A stretch of 64,000 bases of DNA, taken from NCBI RefSeq assembly GCF_002834295.1, contig NZ_PISP01000006.1, positions 186,001-250,000 on the forward strand, written 5' to 3'. Both the position numbers and the translations under genes were made by a program. The notes beneath the pieces are model-generated. The model was not told the DNA's origin. It worked only from the letters and a program-made list of their open reading frames with translations, and ran no database searches. The DNA is from Rhodohalobacter barkolensis. GTDB taxonomy: Bacteria > Bacteroidota > Rhodothermia > Balneolales > Balneolaceae. The number at the start of each line of letters is the position of its first letter. The stretch's first letter is position 1. Positions 10,260 through 18,863 of the stretch are shown in pieces.

Positions 10260-11024
10260 ATGAGTCCATATATAGCTGAAATTGTTGGAACAGCTATCCT
10301 GATGCTGCTTGGTAACGGCGTAGTTGCCAATGTGCTTCTTAAAGATAGTAAAGGAAACGGAGGCGGTTGGATTACAATCACCTGGGGTTGGGGAATTGCC
10401 GTATTTACCGCAGTGTATGTTGTCGGTCAATACAGTGGAGCCCACATTAACCCTGCCGTAACACTTGGATTGGCGTTTGGCGGACTTTTCGACTGGGTGC
10501 AAGTTCCATTCTACATTGGTGCCCAGATTCTTGGAGCTGCCATTGGGTCACTGCTCGTTTGGCTGGCCTATAAAGATCACTTTGCAAAAGAAGAAAATGC
10601 CGATTTAATTCTTGCAAGTCACAGTACGGCGCCGGCTATCCGAAAGTATCCCAGTAACGTAATGACTGAGGCCATTGGCACACTCATGTTGGTATTTGGC
10701 GTCTTTTACCTTGCATCGCCCGGTTTTATCGATGCTAACGGAGAATTTCTAGAAACAATAGTCATTGATGGAGCGGAAGTTGGTTTTGGGCTCGGTTCAC
10801 TCTCAGCACTCCCGGTCGGTTTACTTGTACTTGGAATAGGTCTTTCTTTGGGCGGACCCACAGGCTATGCAATCAATCCTGCACGTGATCTTGGACCGAG
10901 AATTATGCACGCTATTCTTCCCATCCCGGGAAAACGAGACAGCGACTGGGCGTACTCATGGGTACCGATTGTTGGGCCAGTTATTGGAGCCGCATTAGCC
11001 GCAGGACTTTTCCTGATTCTCTGA
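10260..11024 (+). CDS. glpF: MIP-family glycerol facilitator (aquaglyceroporin)
   Basis: A 254-residue channel with six membrane helices and two half-helices. It allows passive entry of glycerol across the cytoplasmic membrane. Both NPA motifs are present, as HINPAVT in the first half and AINPARD in the second. The Asp in NPARD and the following LGPR are features of the glycerol-conducting branch rather than of pure water channels. It is preceded by GGAG eleven nt before the ATG and lies 78 bp after glpK. Substrate preference is inferred from the motif plus the operon. Confidence 0.94.
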   Translation: MSPYIAEIVGTAILMLLGNGVVANVLLKDSKGNGGGWITITWGWGIAVFTAVYVVGQYSGAHINPAVTLGLAFGGLFDWVQVPFYIGAQILGAAIGSLLVWLAYKDHFAKEENADLILASHSTAPAIRKYPSNVMTEAIGTLMLVFGVFYLASPGFIDANGEFLETIVIDGAEVGFGLGSLSALPVGLLVLGIGLSLGGPTGYAINPARDLGPRIMHAILPIPGKRDSDWAYSWVPIVGPVIGAALAAGLFLIL

Positions 11025-11039
11025 TCAAGTTAAAAAAGA

Positions 11040-11075
11040 GTGCGGACGAAAGGCATGCACGCCAATCATCCGCAC
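11040..11075 (+). other. Imperfect hairpin between glpF and the porin gene
   Basis: GTGCGGA (11040-11046) pairs with TCCGCAC (11069-11075), and an inner GGC/GCC pair lies at 11052-11063. No T tract follows. It may be a partial terminator or an mRNA 3'-end stabiliser between glpF and the downstream outer-membrane gene. Confidence 0.35.
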
Positions 11076-11169
11076 CAACATCCCATTAATCTTTATCAAC
11101 CATCGTGCGGTTCTCCAGTTGAGATCGGTAACCGCCTGATGAAATTACAATTAACAGGATTACTATATC

Positions 11170-12336
11170 ATGAAACTTAAGAAACTTTACCTCACCACTC
11201 TACTATCCATTGGGCTTCTTACAGGCTTTTTAGCAATCTCTTCGCCTCTTCATGCGCAAAATGTAAGCTATGAAACAGACGAGAACTGGCAGTTTGATGT
11301 GACAGGACAACTTCCGGTCTTCATCAATTTATCTAATCACGACTCGTATAACAGCGACGGCAGCGATCAGTTCTCAACCCGGATCATGTCGGGATTTAAC
11401 CCCGGAAATATCACCTTTAACATCTCCGCTCCTGAAATGGATGGCCTTTCCGTAAAAGCGATATTTCAGATCAACCATCACCTTCAGGGTGCCAGTATCC
11501 AAAACGACGGACTATTTGAAGGAAGGATCGCGGATATTGAAATCTCCGGTGATTTTGGTACGGTAAATATGGGGAAAGGATTTGGCATTTTTAACAGCAG
11601 CTCCATCGGTGATGCAGGCAGCGGCATGGGTATTGGCCGTTTTGGCGGACCGGATGCAGCCAACGCTACTCTTGGCCGAATTGGTTCGGGATACACCTAT
11701 GCAAACTTCAATCCAAGGGTAACTTACACCACGCCGGATTTTGGAGGATTTACATTAAAAGCCGGGCTGATCAATCCTGAAAAACCTGACGGACCGTCTG
11801 ACCAGGTTACTACGACTACTCCGCGATTGGAAGCGCAAGCCAACTACCTGATCTCTTTTGATTCCGGATCTATCGATTTATGGGCCGGAGGAATGACTCA
11901 AAACGTGGATGTTGTCAGCCAAAATTTTGATTACAACATTTCGGGTTGGGATTTGGGTACAAGAATGAACGCCGGAGGTTTGACACTTACCGGAGCCTAT
12001 TCCGAAACGAAAGGCGTTGGGGCTGACGGTTTGATCGGATTAAGCCTGACGGGCTCGGCATTGGATCAGGCGGATGTTGAGGCTTCGCAGTGGTACACCG
12101 AAGCGACCTATACAGCAGGTGATTTCACATTAGGCGCCAGTTATGGAGAAGGAGCTCAGGATGCCAACACCACCGAAATAGGCAGCTCTCCGGATATTAC
12201 CAATCAACTGTTAATGGTGTTCACAAGGTATAAATTAACCGATCAGCTCACGCTCATTGGTGAAGTTCAAAACTTCGAATCAGATGCACAAGCCAACTAC
12301 CAGGCATTGATTGCCGGTATGCAGTTCAACTTCTGA
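11170..12336 (+). CDS. Outer-membrane porin-like beta-barrel protein
   Basis: A 388-residue protein with a clear Sec signal peptide (residues 1-29, ending SSPLHAQ) and a mature part made of alternating strands ending in a C-terminal Phe (QFNF), as in outer-membrane barrels. Patterns such as ISGDFGTVNMGKGFGIF, the Gly/Asp-rich loops and strands like FTLGASYGEGAQ resemble the Gram-negative general porin (Porin_4) family. It follows glpF by 145 bp, so an obvious inference is that it lets glycerol or a related polyol cross the outer membrane. Nothing in the sequence proves the substrate. A second hypothesis is a general diffusion porin that merely neighbours the operon. Confidence 0.75.
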   Translation: MKLKKLYLTTLLSIGLLTGFLAISSPLHAQNVSYETDENWQFDVTGQLPVFINLSNHDSYNSDGSDQFSTRIMSGFNPGNITFNISAPEMDGLSVKAIFQINHHLQGASIQNDGLFEGRIADIEISGDFGTVNMGKGFGIFNSSSIGDAGSGMGIGRFGGPDAANATLGRIGSGYTYANFNPRVTYTTPDFGGFTLKAGLINPEKPDGPSDQVTTTTPRLEAQANYLISFDSGSIDLWAGGMTQNVDVVSQNFDYNISGWDLGTRMNAGGLTLTGAYSETKGVGADGLIGLSLTGSALDQADVEASQWYTEATYTAGDFTLGASYGEGAQDANTTEIGSSPDITNQLLMVFTRYKLTDQLTLIGEVQNFESDAQANYQALIAGMQFNF

Positions 12337-12366
12337 ATTTTATTCTCTACTCTATTCTATTCTTTC

Positions 12367-12408
12367 AAAAAGTCCCCGCCTTTTTAAGGAGGGGATTTAG
12401 GGGTGGTT
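12367..12408 (+). repeat. CCCCTCC/GGAGGGG dispersed repeat, single copy
   Basis: CCCCGCC, a short T/A spacer, then AAGGAGGGG, ATTTAGGGG and TGGTT. It belongs to the same family as copies at 14664, 14866, 17350, 17441, 21510, 25612, 25710 and 49593. The core is a G/C palindrome that can form a hairpin in either strand. Confidence 0.75.
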
Positions 12409-12516
12409 GGTCATAGCATAAAGCAATCTATTGAATATCTCTCTTTCTCTCCGCGGACGACTGAAACTTTTTATAGAAAATTACTATGCTATTCTATTTA
12501 ATTTTTTTAAATGACC

Positions 12517-12545
12517 AAAAAAAAGGGCCCCGAAAGTGTTCGGGG
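12517..12545 (-). terminator. Orphan terminator-like hairpin on the minus strand
   Basis: Read on the minus strand, CCCCGAA-CACT-TTCGGGG (12545-12528... perfect 7-bp stem, 4-nt loop) is followed by CCC and eight T residues. This is a good intrinsic terminator shape, yet no minus-strand gene lies upstream within the gap (the next gene there is on the plus strand). It might end a short non-coding transcript or stop antisense transcription. Confidence 0.5.
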
Positions 12546-12693
12546 AAAGGGGTGTCCCATTCCGGAAACTGTATAATCAAAGCTACGGAAGTACCATGAG
12601 TTTACCGTACAATTCCGCGTTTCCGTGGCAATTCAGAAATGAACCAATTTTACAGTAATCAGAGTTCAACTCTTGACTGTTCAATATTGAGGC

Positions 12694-12740
12694 TACTCTG
12701 CGAAAATCCGCGACATCATCTGCGCAACTCTGCGAGAAAA
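12694..12740 (+). repeat. CTCTGCG-type dispersed repeat
   Basis: CTCTGCGAAAATCCGCG followed by ATCATCTGCGCAACTCTGCGAGAAA. A close copy lies at 17191-17236, and diverged copies at 49691-49739 and 49781-49823. Non-coding; function unknown. Confidence 0.65.
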
Positions 12741-12915
12741 TTGCTCTTCTTGAGATCAAAAAATGATACCTCCACGGTATATTATACCGAATAACACACT
12801 CCGATTCATTCGGGCAAATTGATATCCTAACCCTCTTCTGAGCTACTCCGCCTCTACACTGCTTTTCATTTAAAGCAACGCCCTCTAATCGGCGGTGATT
12901 ATTGTACTGTCTGAT

Positions 12916-12959
12916 ACCCCGGGTTTAGCTGCGCGGAACCCGGAGCTACGTTCTGGCGC
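12916..12959 (+). repeat. CCCCG...CGGGGCTACGTTC-type hairpin repeat
   Basis: ACCCCGGGTT and GGAACCCGGAGCTACGTTC form an inverted repeat. The same right half, GGGGCTACGTTCG, follows a similar hairpin at 40831-40860, and both are followed within about 20 nt by a T-T-T-x-A-x-A-C-type tail. It is a short dispersed repeat. Confidence 0.55.
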
Positions 12960-13127
12960 TCTTTCAGACCTTTAAACCCATTTTAACAAATCATTTAACT
13001 TATACCGCTGTAAATCAAACTCAAATAAATAGATCAGACTGAAAGATGATTTCTACAAAGATATTCTCTACTTTCGTCAGAGTTAATTTCTTGTTAGTCA
13101 TCACCCTAAACAAAACATACTGATCAA

Positions 13128-14624
13128 ATGTCCATCTTTTTCTGGATTGTTCTTCTCTATCTCGCCCTTCTGATGGGAATCTCTGTATACAAAAGTCGCG
13201 CCGTTAAAAGTCAGGAAGACTTTATGGTAGCCGGCCGTTCGGTTCCAACCTACAAACTGGTTGGTACGCTGCTTTGTACCTGGATCGGATCAGGAAGTCT
13301 GCTGGCAGGAGCAGGACTCGCCGCAAGAGTAGGACTATCCGAACTATGGATGGCAGCCGGTGCCTGGATTGGAATCATCATTGTTTTCTTTCTGGCCGCC
13401 CGAGTGCGCCGGATTGCTCAGTTTACCGTCCCCGATATTCTTGAACTTCGATACAACAAATATGCACGGATTCTGGGCACCATAGTCATTGTTATTGCAT
13501 ATACAACTATCGTGGGGTATCAGTTCCGCGGAGGTGGATTTGTACTGAACCTCGTGGCTGATATTCCTGAATGGCAGGGAGTGCTGCTTACGGCCGGATT
13601 TATCATCACCTTTACAGCTTTTGCCGGAATGCTCTCCATTGTTTCCGTGGATATTATTAATGGTGCCGTGATTACAGCAGCTGTGATTTTTGCTGTTCCT
13701 TTGGTATACAGCAACCTGGGAGGCGGGGAGTATATCACTGCAAATCTTGATCCTAGCTTTTTTACCGTTTTTGGTGAGTACAACTTTCTCTGGGCAATGG
13801 GCGTGTTCTTCCCCACATTTCTCCTGCTAATGGGGGAATCGAATATGTATCAAAAGTTCTTTTCTGCAAGGGATGAAAAATCGGCCAAATCCGCGGTGGT
13901 TTGGTGGGTTTCCGGAACCATCATTGTGGAAACCGCGATCGCCTCACTGGCTATCCTGGCGTTCAGTCACTTTAACTCGCTGGATCCGTCGAGCGCCTTC
14001 TTTCTGGGTGTGGAACAGAGCGAGCGTGTCATTCTTCACGCAGCCAGATACGGAACCGAAATTGGAATTCCGCTTGCAGGCGGTCTCCTGTTAATCTGTG
14101 CTGCCGTGGCGATTATTACCTCCACTGGCAACAGTTTTCTACTGGCTCCATCCACAAACCTGACCCGCGATATTTACCAGCGATTCATCAATCCGGGAGC
14201 CAATGAAAAACGAATTATTACGTTTCAGCGCGTGATGGTTCTCGTTTTAGGAATTTGTGCTTACCTGCTGCTCACTCAATTCCGAACTATTCTGGATATG
14301 GCCTTTACCGCTTACACGATGGTTGGCGCCGGTCTGACTCCCGCGCTGTTAGCTGCTTTTCTCTGGAAACGGGTCACCACTGCAGGCGGAGTTGCGTCCA
14401 TCGCAACCGGAATGGGAGCTACGCTGATTATCACCGTGATCAACTCCGTACTTCCGGAGCCGCTGATACCGTTCGATTACATCGTTCTGCCCGCAGCCGG
14501 ACTTTCGATTACCGTGTTGATTGTAGTTTCTTTGATGACCCCGCCCGATCCCAAAGAGAAGTGGGAGAAGTTCTACGAAAAAGATGTGGAGCTGAGCGAC
14601 GCGATTGATGAGTTTAAGGAGTGA
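13128..14624 (+). CDS. Sodium:solute symporter family protein
   Basis: A 498-residue inner-membrane protein with 13 or so hydrophobic segments, matching the SSS/SSF (solute:sodium symporter, LeuT-fold) family. Recognisable family segments include KSRAVKSQEDFMVAGRSVP near the N-terminus, GTLLCTWIGSGSLLAGAGLA in TM2, YTTIVGYQFRGGGFVL, and STGNSFLLAPSTNLTRDIYQRF in the second half. The C-terminus ends in a charged cytoplasmic tail. The cargo cannot be told from the sequence; relatives carry proline, pantothenate, acetate, sugars or urea. It stands alone, with 791 bp upstream and repeat-rich DNA downstream. Confidence 0.9.
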   Translation: MSIFFWIVLLYLALLMGISVYKSRAVKSQEDFMVAGRSVPTYKLVGTLLCTWIGSGSLLAGAGLAARVGLSELWMAAGAWIGIIIVFFLAARVRRIAQFTVPDILELRYNKYARILGTIVIVIAYTTIVGYQFRGGGFVLNLVADIPEWQGVLLTAGFIITFTAFAGMLSIVSVDIINGAVITAAVIFAVPLVYSNLGGGEYITANLDPSFFTVFGEYNFLWAMGVFFPTFLLLMGESNMYQKFFSARDEKSAKSAVVWWVSGTIIVETAIASLAILAFSHFNSLDPSSAFFLGVEQSERVILHAARYGTEIGIPLAGGLLLICAAVAIITSTGNSFLLAPSTNLTRDIYQRFINPGANEKRIITFQRVMVLVLGICAYLLLTQFRTILDMAFTAYTMVGAGLTPALLAAFLWKRVTTAGGVASIATGMGATLIITVINSVLPEPLIPFDYIVLPAAGLSITVLIVVSLMTPPDPKEKWEKFYEKDVELSDAIDEFKE

Positions 14625-14969
14625 TAAGATTCTTAAAACCTGAGTTATCTAACGAAGTGTTGATTTTCCCCCTCCTGTGTAAGGAGGGGCAAGGGGAGGT
14701 AGTCTTGGTTTCTTGACTTCACTTAAAGCCCAATGAAATGAGACACTTCTTTATTTCAGTAAATATTGAAGCTAAAATTGCGTCGGTGAAAGCTTATGAG
14801 CTAAGAGAACTAATTAGATCGACCTCAGATTTTGGACTCTCAACTTAAATCAACGGTGCATTTTCCAACCACCCCTGTTTCCCCTCCTTATCTAAGGAGG
14901 GGATTTTTCCTGGCAAAATCACCGAATACATTTCCAATTCAGAGGAGCTTTAGATACTCCCAATGAACA
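14625..14969. repeat. Gene-free region built around a pair of inverted CCCCTCC/GGAGGGG repeats
   Basis: The left copy at 14664-14705 (CCCCCTCC...AAGGAGGGGCAAGGGGAGGT) and the right copy at 14866-14910 (CCAACCACCCC...CCCCTCCTT...AAGGAGGGG) are in opposite orientation. They are separated by about 160 bp with no coding content. Similar paired arrangements recur at 17350-17485 and 25612-25760. It lies between convergent genes, where it may also act as a transcription stop. Confidence 0.65.
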
Positions 14970-15641
14970 TTACTCCTCAAAAATCAGCGCTTCGGGATCG
15001 GCACCGAGATCTTTCAGTGATTTCATCATTGCGTCGTTGAACGGACCCGGTCCGCAAACATAAAATTCCTGATCAAAATCATCGATCTGTGAATCCAGAA
15101 AATCCTTGTCTATAAATCCATCCAGAAAGATGTGATCCTCTGTCGGCTCATCCGTAATCACGTTCACAAACTGATCACCCAGAATTTTCTGAAACTCCTC
15201 TTTCAGGATGATGTCTTTATCGGATTTGTTTGAAAAAATCAGCTTATTATTTCCATTTTCACCCTTTTTATGCAGATCCCGAAAAATAGCGATGAACGGT
15301 GTAACTCCGGCTCCACCGGCCAAGAAAACACCTTCTCCGTTATATTCAATGGTTCCCCATGGATCATCGATGATCAGCGAATCACCGACCTCGAGTTTGC
15401 CAATTTGTTCGGTAACGCCATCGTGATCCGGATAAATTTTTATGACAAATTCGAGATACAGATCTGAGTTGAGAGAGGTAAAGGTAAACGGACGCTTTTC
15501 ATCTCTCCAGCCCTTTTTATCGATCGCGACTTCCGTAGCCTGACCCGGAGTAAATGTATAATCGTCCGGTTTTTCAAAACGTATCTGTCGTACGTCGTGA
15601 GTTACGCTTTGAATGTCTGTGATTTTGAGTGTATGTCCCAT
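14970..15641 (-). CDS. FAD-dependent ferredoxin/flavodoxin reductase-like oxidoreductase
   Basis: A 223-residue cytosolic flavoprotein of the ferredoxin-NADP reductase superfamily. The N-terminal FAD barrel (about 1-95) has RPFTFTS, which binds the flavin. The C-terminal nucleotide domain has GGAGVTPFIAIF (pyrophosphate loop) and the YVCGPGPF motif followed by the acidic C-terminus IFEE. No [2Fe-2S] domain is attached, so an external electron partner is expected. The next gene upstream on the same strand, the DUF3224 gene, is 117 bp away. The partner and physiological reaction are unknown. Confidence 0.87.
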   Translation of the reverse strand: MGHTLKITDIQSVTHDVRQIRFEKPDDYTFTPGQATEVAIDKKGWRDEKRPFTFTSLNSDLYLEFVIKIYPDHDGVTEQIGKLEVGDSLIIDDPWGTIEYNGEGVFLAGGAGVTPFIAIFRDLHKKGENGNNKLIFSNKSDKDIILKEEFQKILGDQFVNVITDEPTEDHIFLDGFIDKDFLDSQIDDFDQEFYVCGPGPFNDAMMKSLKDLGADPEALIFEE

Positions 15642-15758
15642 GATATAAATGCTTTTTATTCTATTTACTCATAGTACAATTTGGATGGAGAGTTCATTCG
15701 ATTTTGCTGTTCAACCAGAAAAGAATCCCAATGCATTTAGTATTAATTTCAGGATCAA

Positions 15759-16151
15759 CTACTTCAGCTCATACTCAAAATCATACTCATGCTTTCCATC
15801 CTCGATATTAATGGCCATGCTGCCGGACAATCCCTGCAGCTCTCCGGTGCCCGAGTCGGGGACAACCTCCAGGATGAGTCTCTCGGCACCTCTCTCCATC
15901 GTTCCGAAATGCTGCAGTACAAAGCTGCCTGTTTTACCGGATAAACTGCCGGAAACCTGTTCGATCGCCACGTATCCTGCCGATCCCTTTATCGGAGTCA
16001 TGGCGCTCAGCATCTCACCCTTGCTGGTGGCCTCAAGCTTTCCATGGAATGTTTTGTCTAAAGACATCCGGTTGAGCTGAACACCGTGTTCCCCTTTTGC
16101 ATATCCCTCAATGGGATTCAACTTTACGTCAAAACTTCCGGTGATTTTCAT
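15759..16151 (-). CDS. DUF3224 domain-containing protein
   Basis: A 130-residue protein without signal peptide. It fits the DUF3224 family: an all-beta, lipocalin-like small protein with conserved FHGKLEATSKGEMLSA, GSAGYVAIEQVSGSLSGKTGSF, LQHFGTM and VVPDSGTGELQGLSGSM segments. Family function is not established; a barrel fold binding a small ligand has been suggested. It lies 117 bp upstream of the flavin reductase on the same strand and might be co-transcribed with it. The ATG at 16151 is the natural start because the beta-barrel motif begins immediately. Confidence 0.85.
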   Translation of the reverse strand: MKITGSFDVKLNPIEGYAKGEHGVQLNRMSLDKTFHGKLEATSKGEMLSAMTPIKGSAGYVAIEQVSGSLSGKTGSFVLQHFGTMERGAERLILEVVPDSGTGELQGLSGSMAINIEDGKHEYDFEYELK

Positions 16152-16365
16152 GGTCTTATAGATTTGTTTCCGATTTAAATTGCTGCTATGTGTGAATTTT
16201 CCCTCTTACATCCATTCGATTATACCTAATAATGGATGGATTTGGAAGGAGATCTAGAGACTCAGCTATGGATTTAAGTTTATCAATGAATAGAATTCAT
16301 TACCCAGTGAGGAAATCAGTATTTTCATCGGTAAGAAAGTCCTCTTTTTAACTCAACCCTTTAAC

Positions 16366-17127
16366 ATGCCTACTGCTCTCACACGCCACGTAAGCCCCCG
16401 GTTAGTTGATTGTGAACTGACTCATCTTGAAAGAGAACCGATCGATTTCACAAAAGCCCAACAGCAGCACCTTCTTTACGAGCAAGCCCTGGAAAAAATG
16501 GGGTACACCATTCGAAGGCTGCCCGCTGCACCTGATCTGCCGGATGGAGTATTTGTGGAGGATGCGGCCGTTGTTTTTGATGAGGTGGGTATTATTACAA
16601 GGCCCGGGGCAGATTCGCGAAAACCTGAGACAGAATCAATGGCTGAGGTTCTGAAGGAGTACCGGGAACTTCATTTCATTGAAGAGCCTGGAAACCTGGA
16701 TGGAGGCGATGTACTGGTGCTGGGAAAAAATGTATACATCGGAATATCAGAACGCACCAACAGGGCAGCGATTCAGCAGTTCAGCGATATTCTCAAACCT
16801 TTTGGATATCACGTAATAGGCATTGAGGTTACAAACTGCCTTCATTTAAAGACGGCCATTTCACCACTTGAGGACAACCTGTTATTGATAAATCCTGACT
16901 GGGTTGACGGAAAAATTTTTGATGGCTATCAAACCGTAACCGTTCACCCTGACGAACCGTTCGGTGCCAATGTGATGAGACGGGGAAATTGGGCACTATG
17001 TCCGGAAGCTTTTTCCCGAACCGCTGATCTTCTTGCAAGCAAAGGATATGATGTTATCACGGTGGATCAATCAGAAATGGCGAAAGCTGAAGCCGGACTG
17101 ACCTGCTGCAGTGTGATTGTGGAGTAA
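16366..17127 (+). CDS. DDAH-like guanidino-group hydrolase
   Basis: A 253-residue member of the pentein (amidinotransferase/DDAH) superfamily, close to N(omega),N(omega)-dimethylarginine dimethylaminohydrolases, which yield citrulline and dimethylamine. The early FVEDAAVV segment, GNLDGGDVL, CLHLKTAIS with catalytic His160, and the extreme C-terminal GLTCCSV with the nucleophile (Cys247 by alignment to the family pattern) are all present. Length is usual. Bacterial members may instead act on other arginine derivatives. It is a single-gene unit; the sequence upstream to 16152 shows nothing else notable. Confidence 0.9.
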   Translation: MPTALTRHVSPRLVDCELTHLEREPIDFTKAQQQHLLYEQALEKMGYTIRRLPAAPDLPDGVFVEDAAVVFDEVGIITRPGADSRKPETESMAEVLKEYRELHFIEEPGNLDGGDVLVLGKNVYIGISERTNRAAIQQFSDILKPFGYHVIGIEVTNCLHLKTAISPLEDNLLLINPDWVDGKIFDGYQTVTVHPDEPFGANVMRRGNWALCPEAFSRTADLLASKGYDVITVDQSEMAKAEAGLTCCSVIVE

Positions 17128-17549
17128 AACTCTGTTCCTGATTTCAACGCGTTTCTTTGGTGCTGAGTAAACCGAAAGTTCATGCAGAATGTCTGCGATA
17201 CTCAGCGGAATCATCTGCGTAACTCTGCGAGAAAAAAAGATCACAAGTTTCGACTTGAATTAAAACTACCGTAAATGAATAAAAAATTAGGTCTCCAATT
17301 CATTACCTCAGAAACATTCTTCAACCTCAGTTCGACATAATAACTTGGAAAAAGTCTCCACTCCTTCGAAAGGAGGGGTTGGGGGTGGTTTTCTTTCATT
17401 GCGAAGCATTTATGGTTAGAAACTTGGAATCAGACTTGTTTTAAACCTCCCCTAAATCCCCTCCTTGGAAAAGGAGGGGACTTTTCATATCCAAATTCAA
17501 AGTTTTTATCTCGAACTCACATTATTTGCACTGCTTTTCAGATGATATT
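17128..17549. repeat. Gene-free region containing a composite inverted-repeat element
   Basis: A CTCTGCG-type repeat lies at 17191-17236. From about 17325 to 17522 is a composite element. Its left end is AGTTCGACATAA (17329-17340) and its right end TCGAACTCAC (17511-17520). Inside are two opposed CCCCTCC/GGAGGGG palindromes (17350-17391 and 17441-17485). The ends match the CGTGAGTTCGA termini of the elements at 21482 and 25582. No protein is encoded. Confidence 0.7.
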
Positions 17550-18647
17550 TCACAGCTGAATCCACTTGCCACCATTCCTTGAAGATTCCATAATTGCTTC
17601 AACCACACGAATATCTGCAAGGCCATCTTCACCCGGCACGATGGGAGATTTGTTCTCTTTAATGGCTCGCGCCTCGTTATCCATTTGACGAGCCTGTTGG
17701 TGTCCGGGATCTGCCTCAAGTACCGTTCCGCTGCTTGTTTCTCCCTCCACACCGCTATAGCTTTGAAATGGCCGAAGCCTGTACCACCCGTTTTCGGCGT
17801 CAATATCAAGATAGTTCATTGACTTACCGAAGCTCGTTTCGCAGTGCGATCTCAAATCCCCCGGAAATCTTAATTCAAACTCTGTAAACTCATCCACATC
17901 ACTGTACATCTCTTCCCGTTCCGACCATTGCCGGCCCCTCACGGCAACAGGTTCAAGACCGGAAGAGTAGCGGGACGCATTGATCGAGTACACTCCCATA
18001 TCATACAGAGCACCACCTCCCAGTTCTGACCTGACCCTCCAATTGGTTGGATCAGGATATGAGCCCCTGTAGCCGGCACCACTTTTGATTTCTGTAACTG
18101 CACCATAAGTTTCTTCCCTGCCATACCTGATGATGGTTTGTGTATTCGGCTCATGCTGCATCCGATGACCTATCGATAAATGAACGCCGTTTTGATTTGC
18201 TGCGTCAATAATCGCCCGGCATTCCTCAACATTTTTTGCCATCGGTTTTTCACACCACACATGCTTACCCGCCTCAGCTCCGGCAATTGCATCCCGGGCA
18301 TGTATTGCAGGAGGTGTTACAATATAAACCACATCAATATCATCATTATTGGCTATGTCAGGGAGTGTTTCATAGCTGTACACATTCCGATCAGGGATGC
18401 CATATCTTTCCTGCCAGACCGGAATTTTTTCAGGTGAACCTGTTACAATTCCTCTCAGCTCACAATGTTCTGTAAGCTGCAAACCGGGTGCAAGCCTGCT
18501 ACTGCTATATCCTCCCAAGCCAACAAGTGCTACACCAAGCTTTTTATCACGCCGAGGTAAAATGATAGAGGGAAACCCAGCTGATACAAGTGCAGCTGCC
18601 GATCCGGCTCTCTTGATAAAATCTCTACGGGATATTTGATTCTTCAT
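17550..18647 (-). CDS. Gfo/Idh/MocA-family oxidoreductase with Tat signal
   Basis: A 365-residue NAD(P)-dependent oxidoreductase of the glucose-fructose oxidoreductase type, probably exported folded with its cofactor. The N-terminus carries the twin-arginine motif SRRDFIKR (residues 5-12), then a hydrophobic stretch to about residue 30. The Rossmann motif LGVALVGLGGYSSSRL follows, then the family marker CEKPMAKNVEECR with the conserved EKP lysine. The C-terminal half is the alpha/beta substrate domain, with GGGALYDMGVY. Sugar or inositol derivatives are the usual substrates, but the actual one is not readable. It is a single gene with no transporter or sugar gene beside it. Confidence 0.88.
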   Translation of the reverse strand: MKNQISRRDFIKRAGSAAALVSAGFPSIILPRRDKKLGVALVGLGGYSSSRLAPGLQLTEHCELRGIVTGSPEKIPVWQERYGIPDRNVYSYETLPDIANNDDIDVVYIVTPPAIHARDAIAGAEAGKHVWCEKPMAKNVEECRAIIDAANQNGVHLSIGHRMQHEPNTQTIIRYGREETYGAVTEIKSGAGYRGSYPDPTNWRVRSELGGGALYDMGVYSINASRYSSGLEPVAVRGRQWSEREEMYSDVDEFTEFELRFPGDLRSHCETSFGKSMNYLDIDAENGWYRLRPFQSYSGVEGETSSGTVLEADPGHQQARQMDNEARAIKENKSPIVPGEDGLADIRVVEAIMESSRNGGKWIQL

Positions 18648-18780
18648 AAAAAGCTTATTCGTTCAAAAATGACTGTCTTCTCAACACAATTACGCTTAAC
18701 TGTAATAACTAACAATACAAAACTTCTTCAGAATCGATTAAATAAAATATTAGTTAACCTATATCGTGAATAAACCACTA

Positions 18781-18811
18781 TTTGTTCACTAACCCACATC
18801 TTGTATATTTC
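18781..18811 (+). promoter_or_regulatory. Candidate promoter of lemA
   Basis: TTTG (18781-18784), exactly 19 nt, then TATATTTC (18804-18811): one mismatch to the Bacteroidota TTTG-N19-TAnnTTTG consensus. The predicted start of transcription is about 18818, and the lemA ATG is at 18864. Confidence 0.6.
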
Positions 18812-18863
18812 TGAATAACAGGATGTAACGGTGGCCTGATAAAACTAACTTATCCTTCTTCTT

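Larger units (their letters stand above)
12337..13127. other. 791-bp gene-free region with several repeats
   Basis: No convincing protein gene on either strand. It holds a CCCCGCC/GGAGGGG repeat at 12367-12408, a minus-strand terminator-like hairpin at 12517-12545, a CTCTGCG-type repeat at 12694-12740, a 15-nt palindrome at 12774-12788 and a CCCCGGG/CCCGGAGCTACGTTC hairpin at 12916-12959. The last about 170 bp before 13128 should carry the promoter of the symporter gene; a TACTTTCG-like box near 13068 is the best candidate. Confidence 0.7.
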
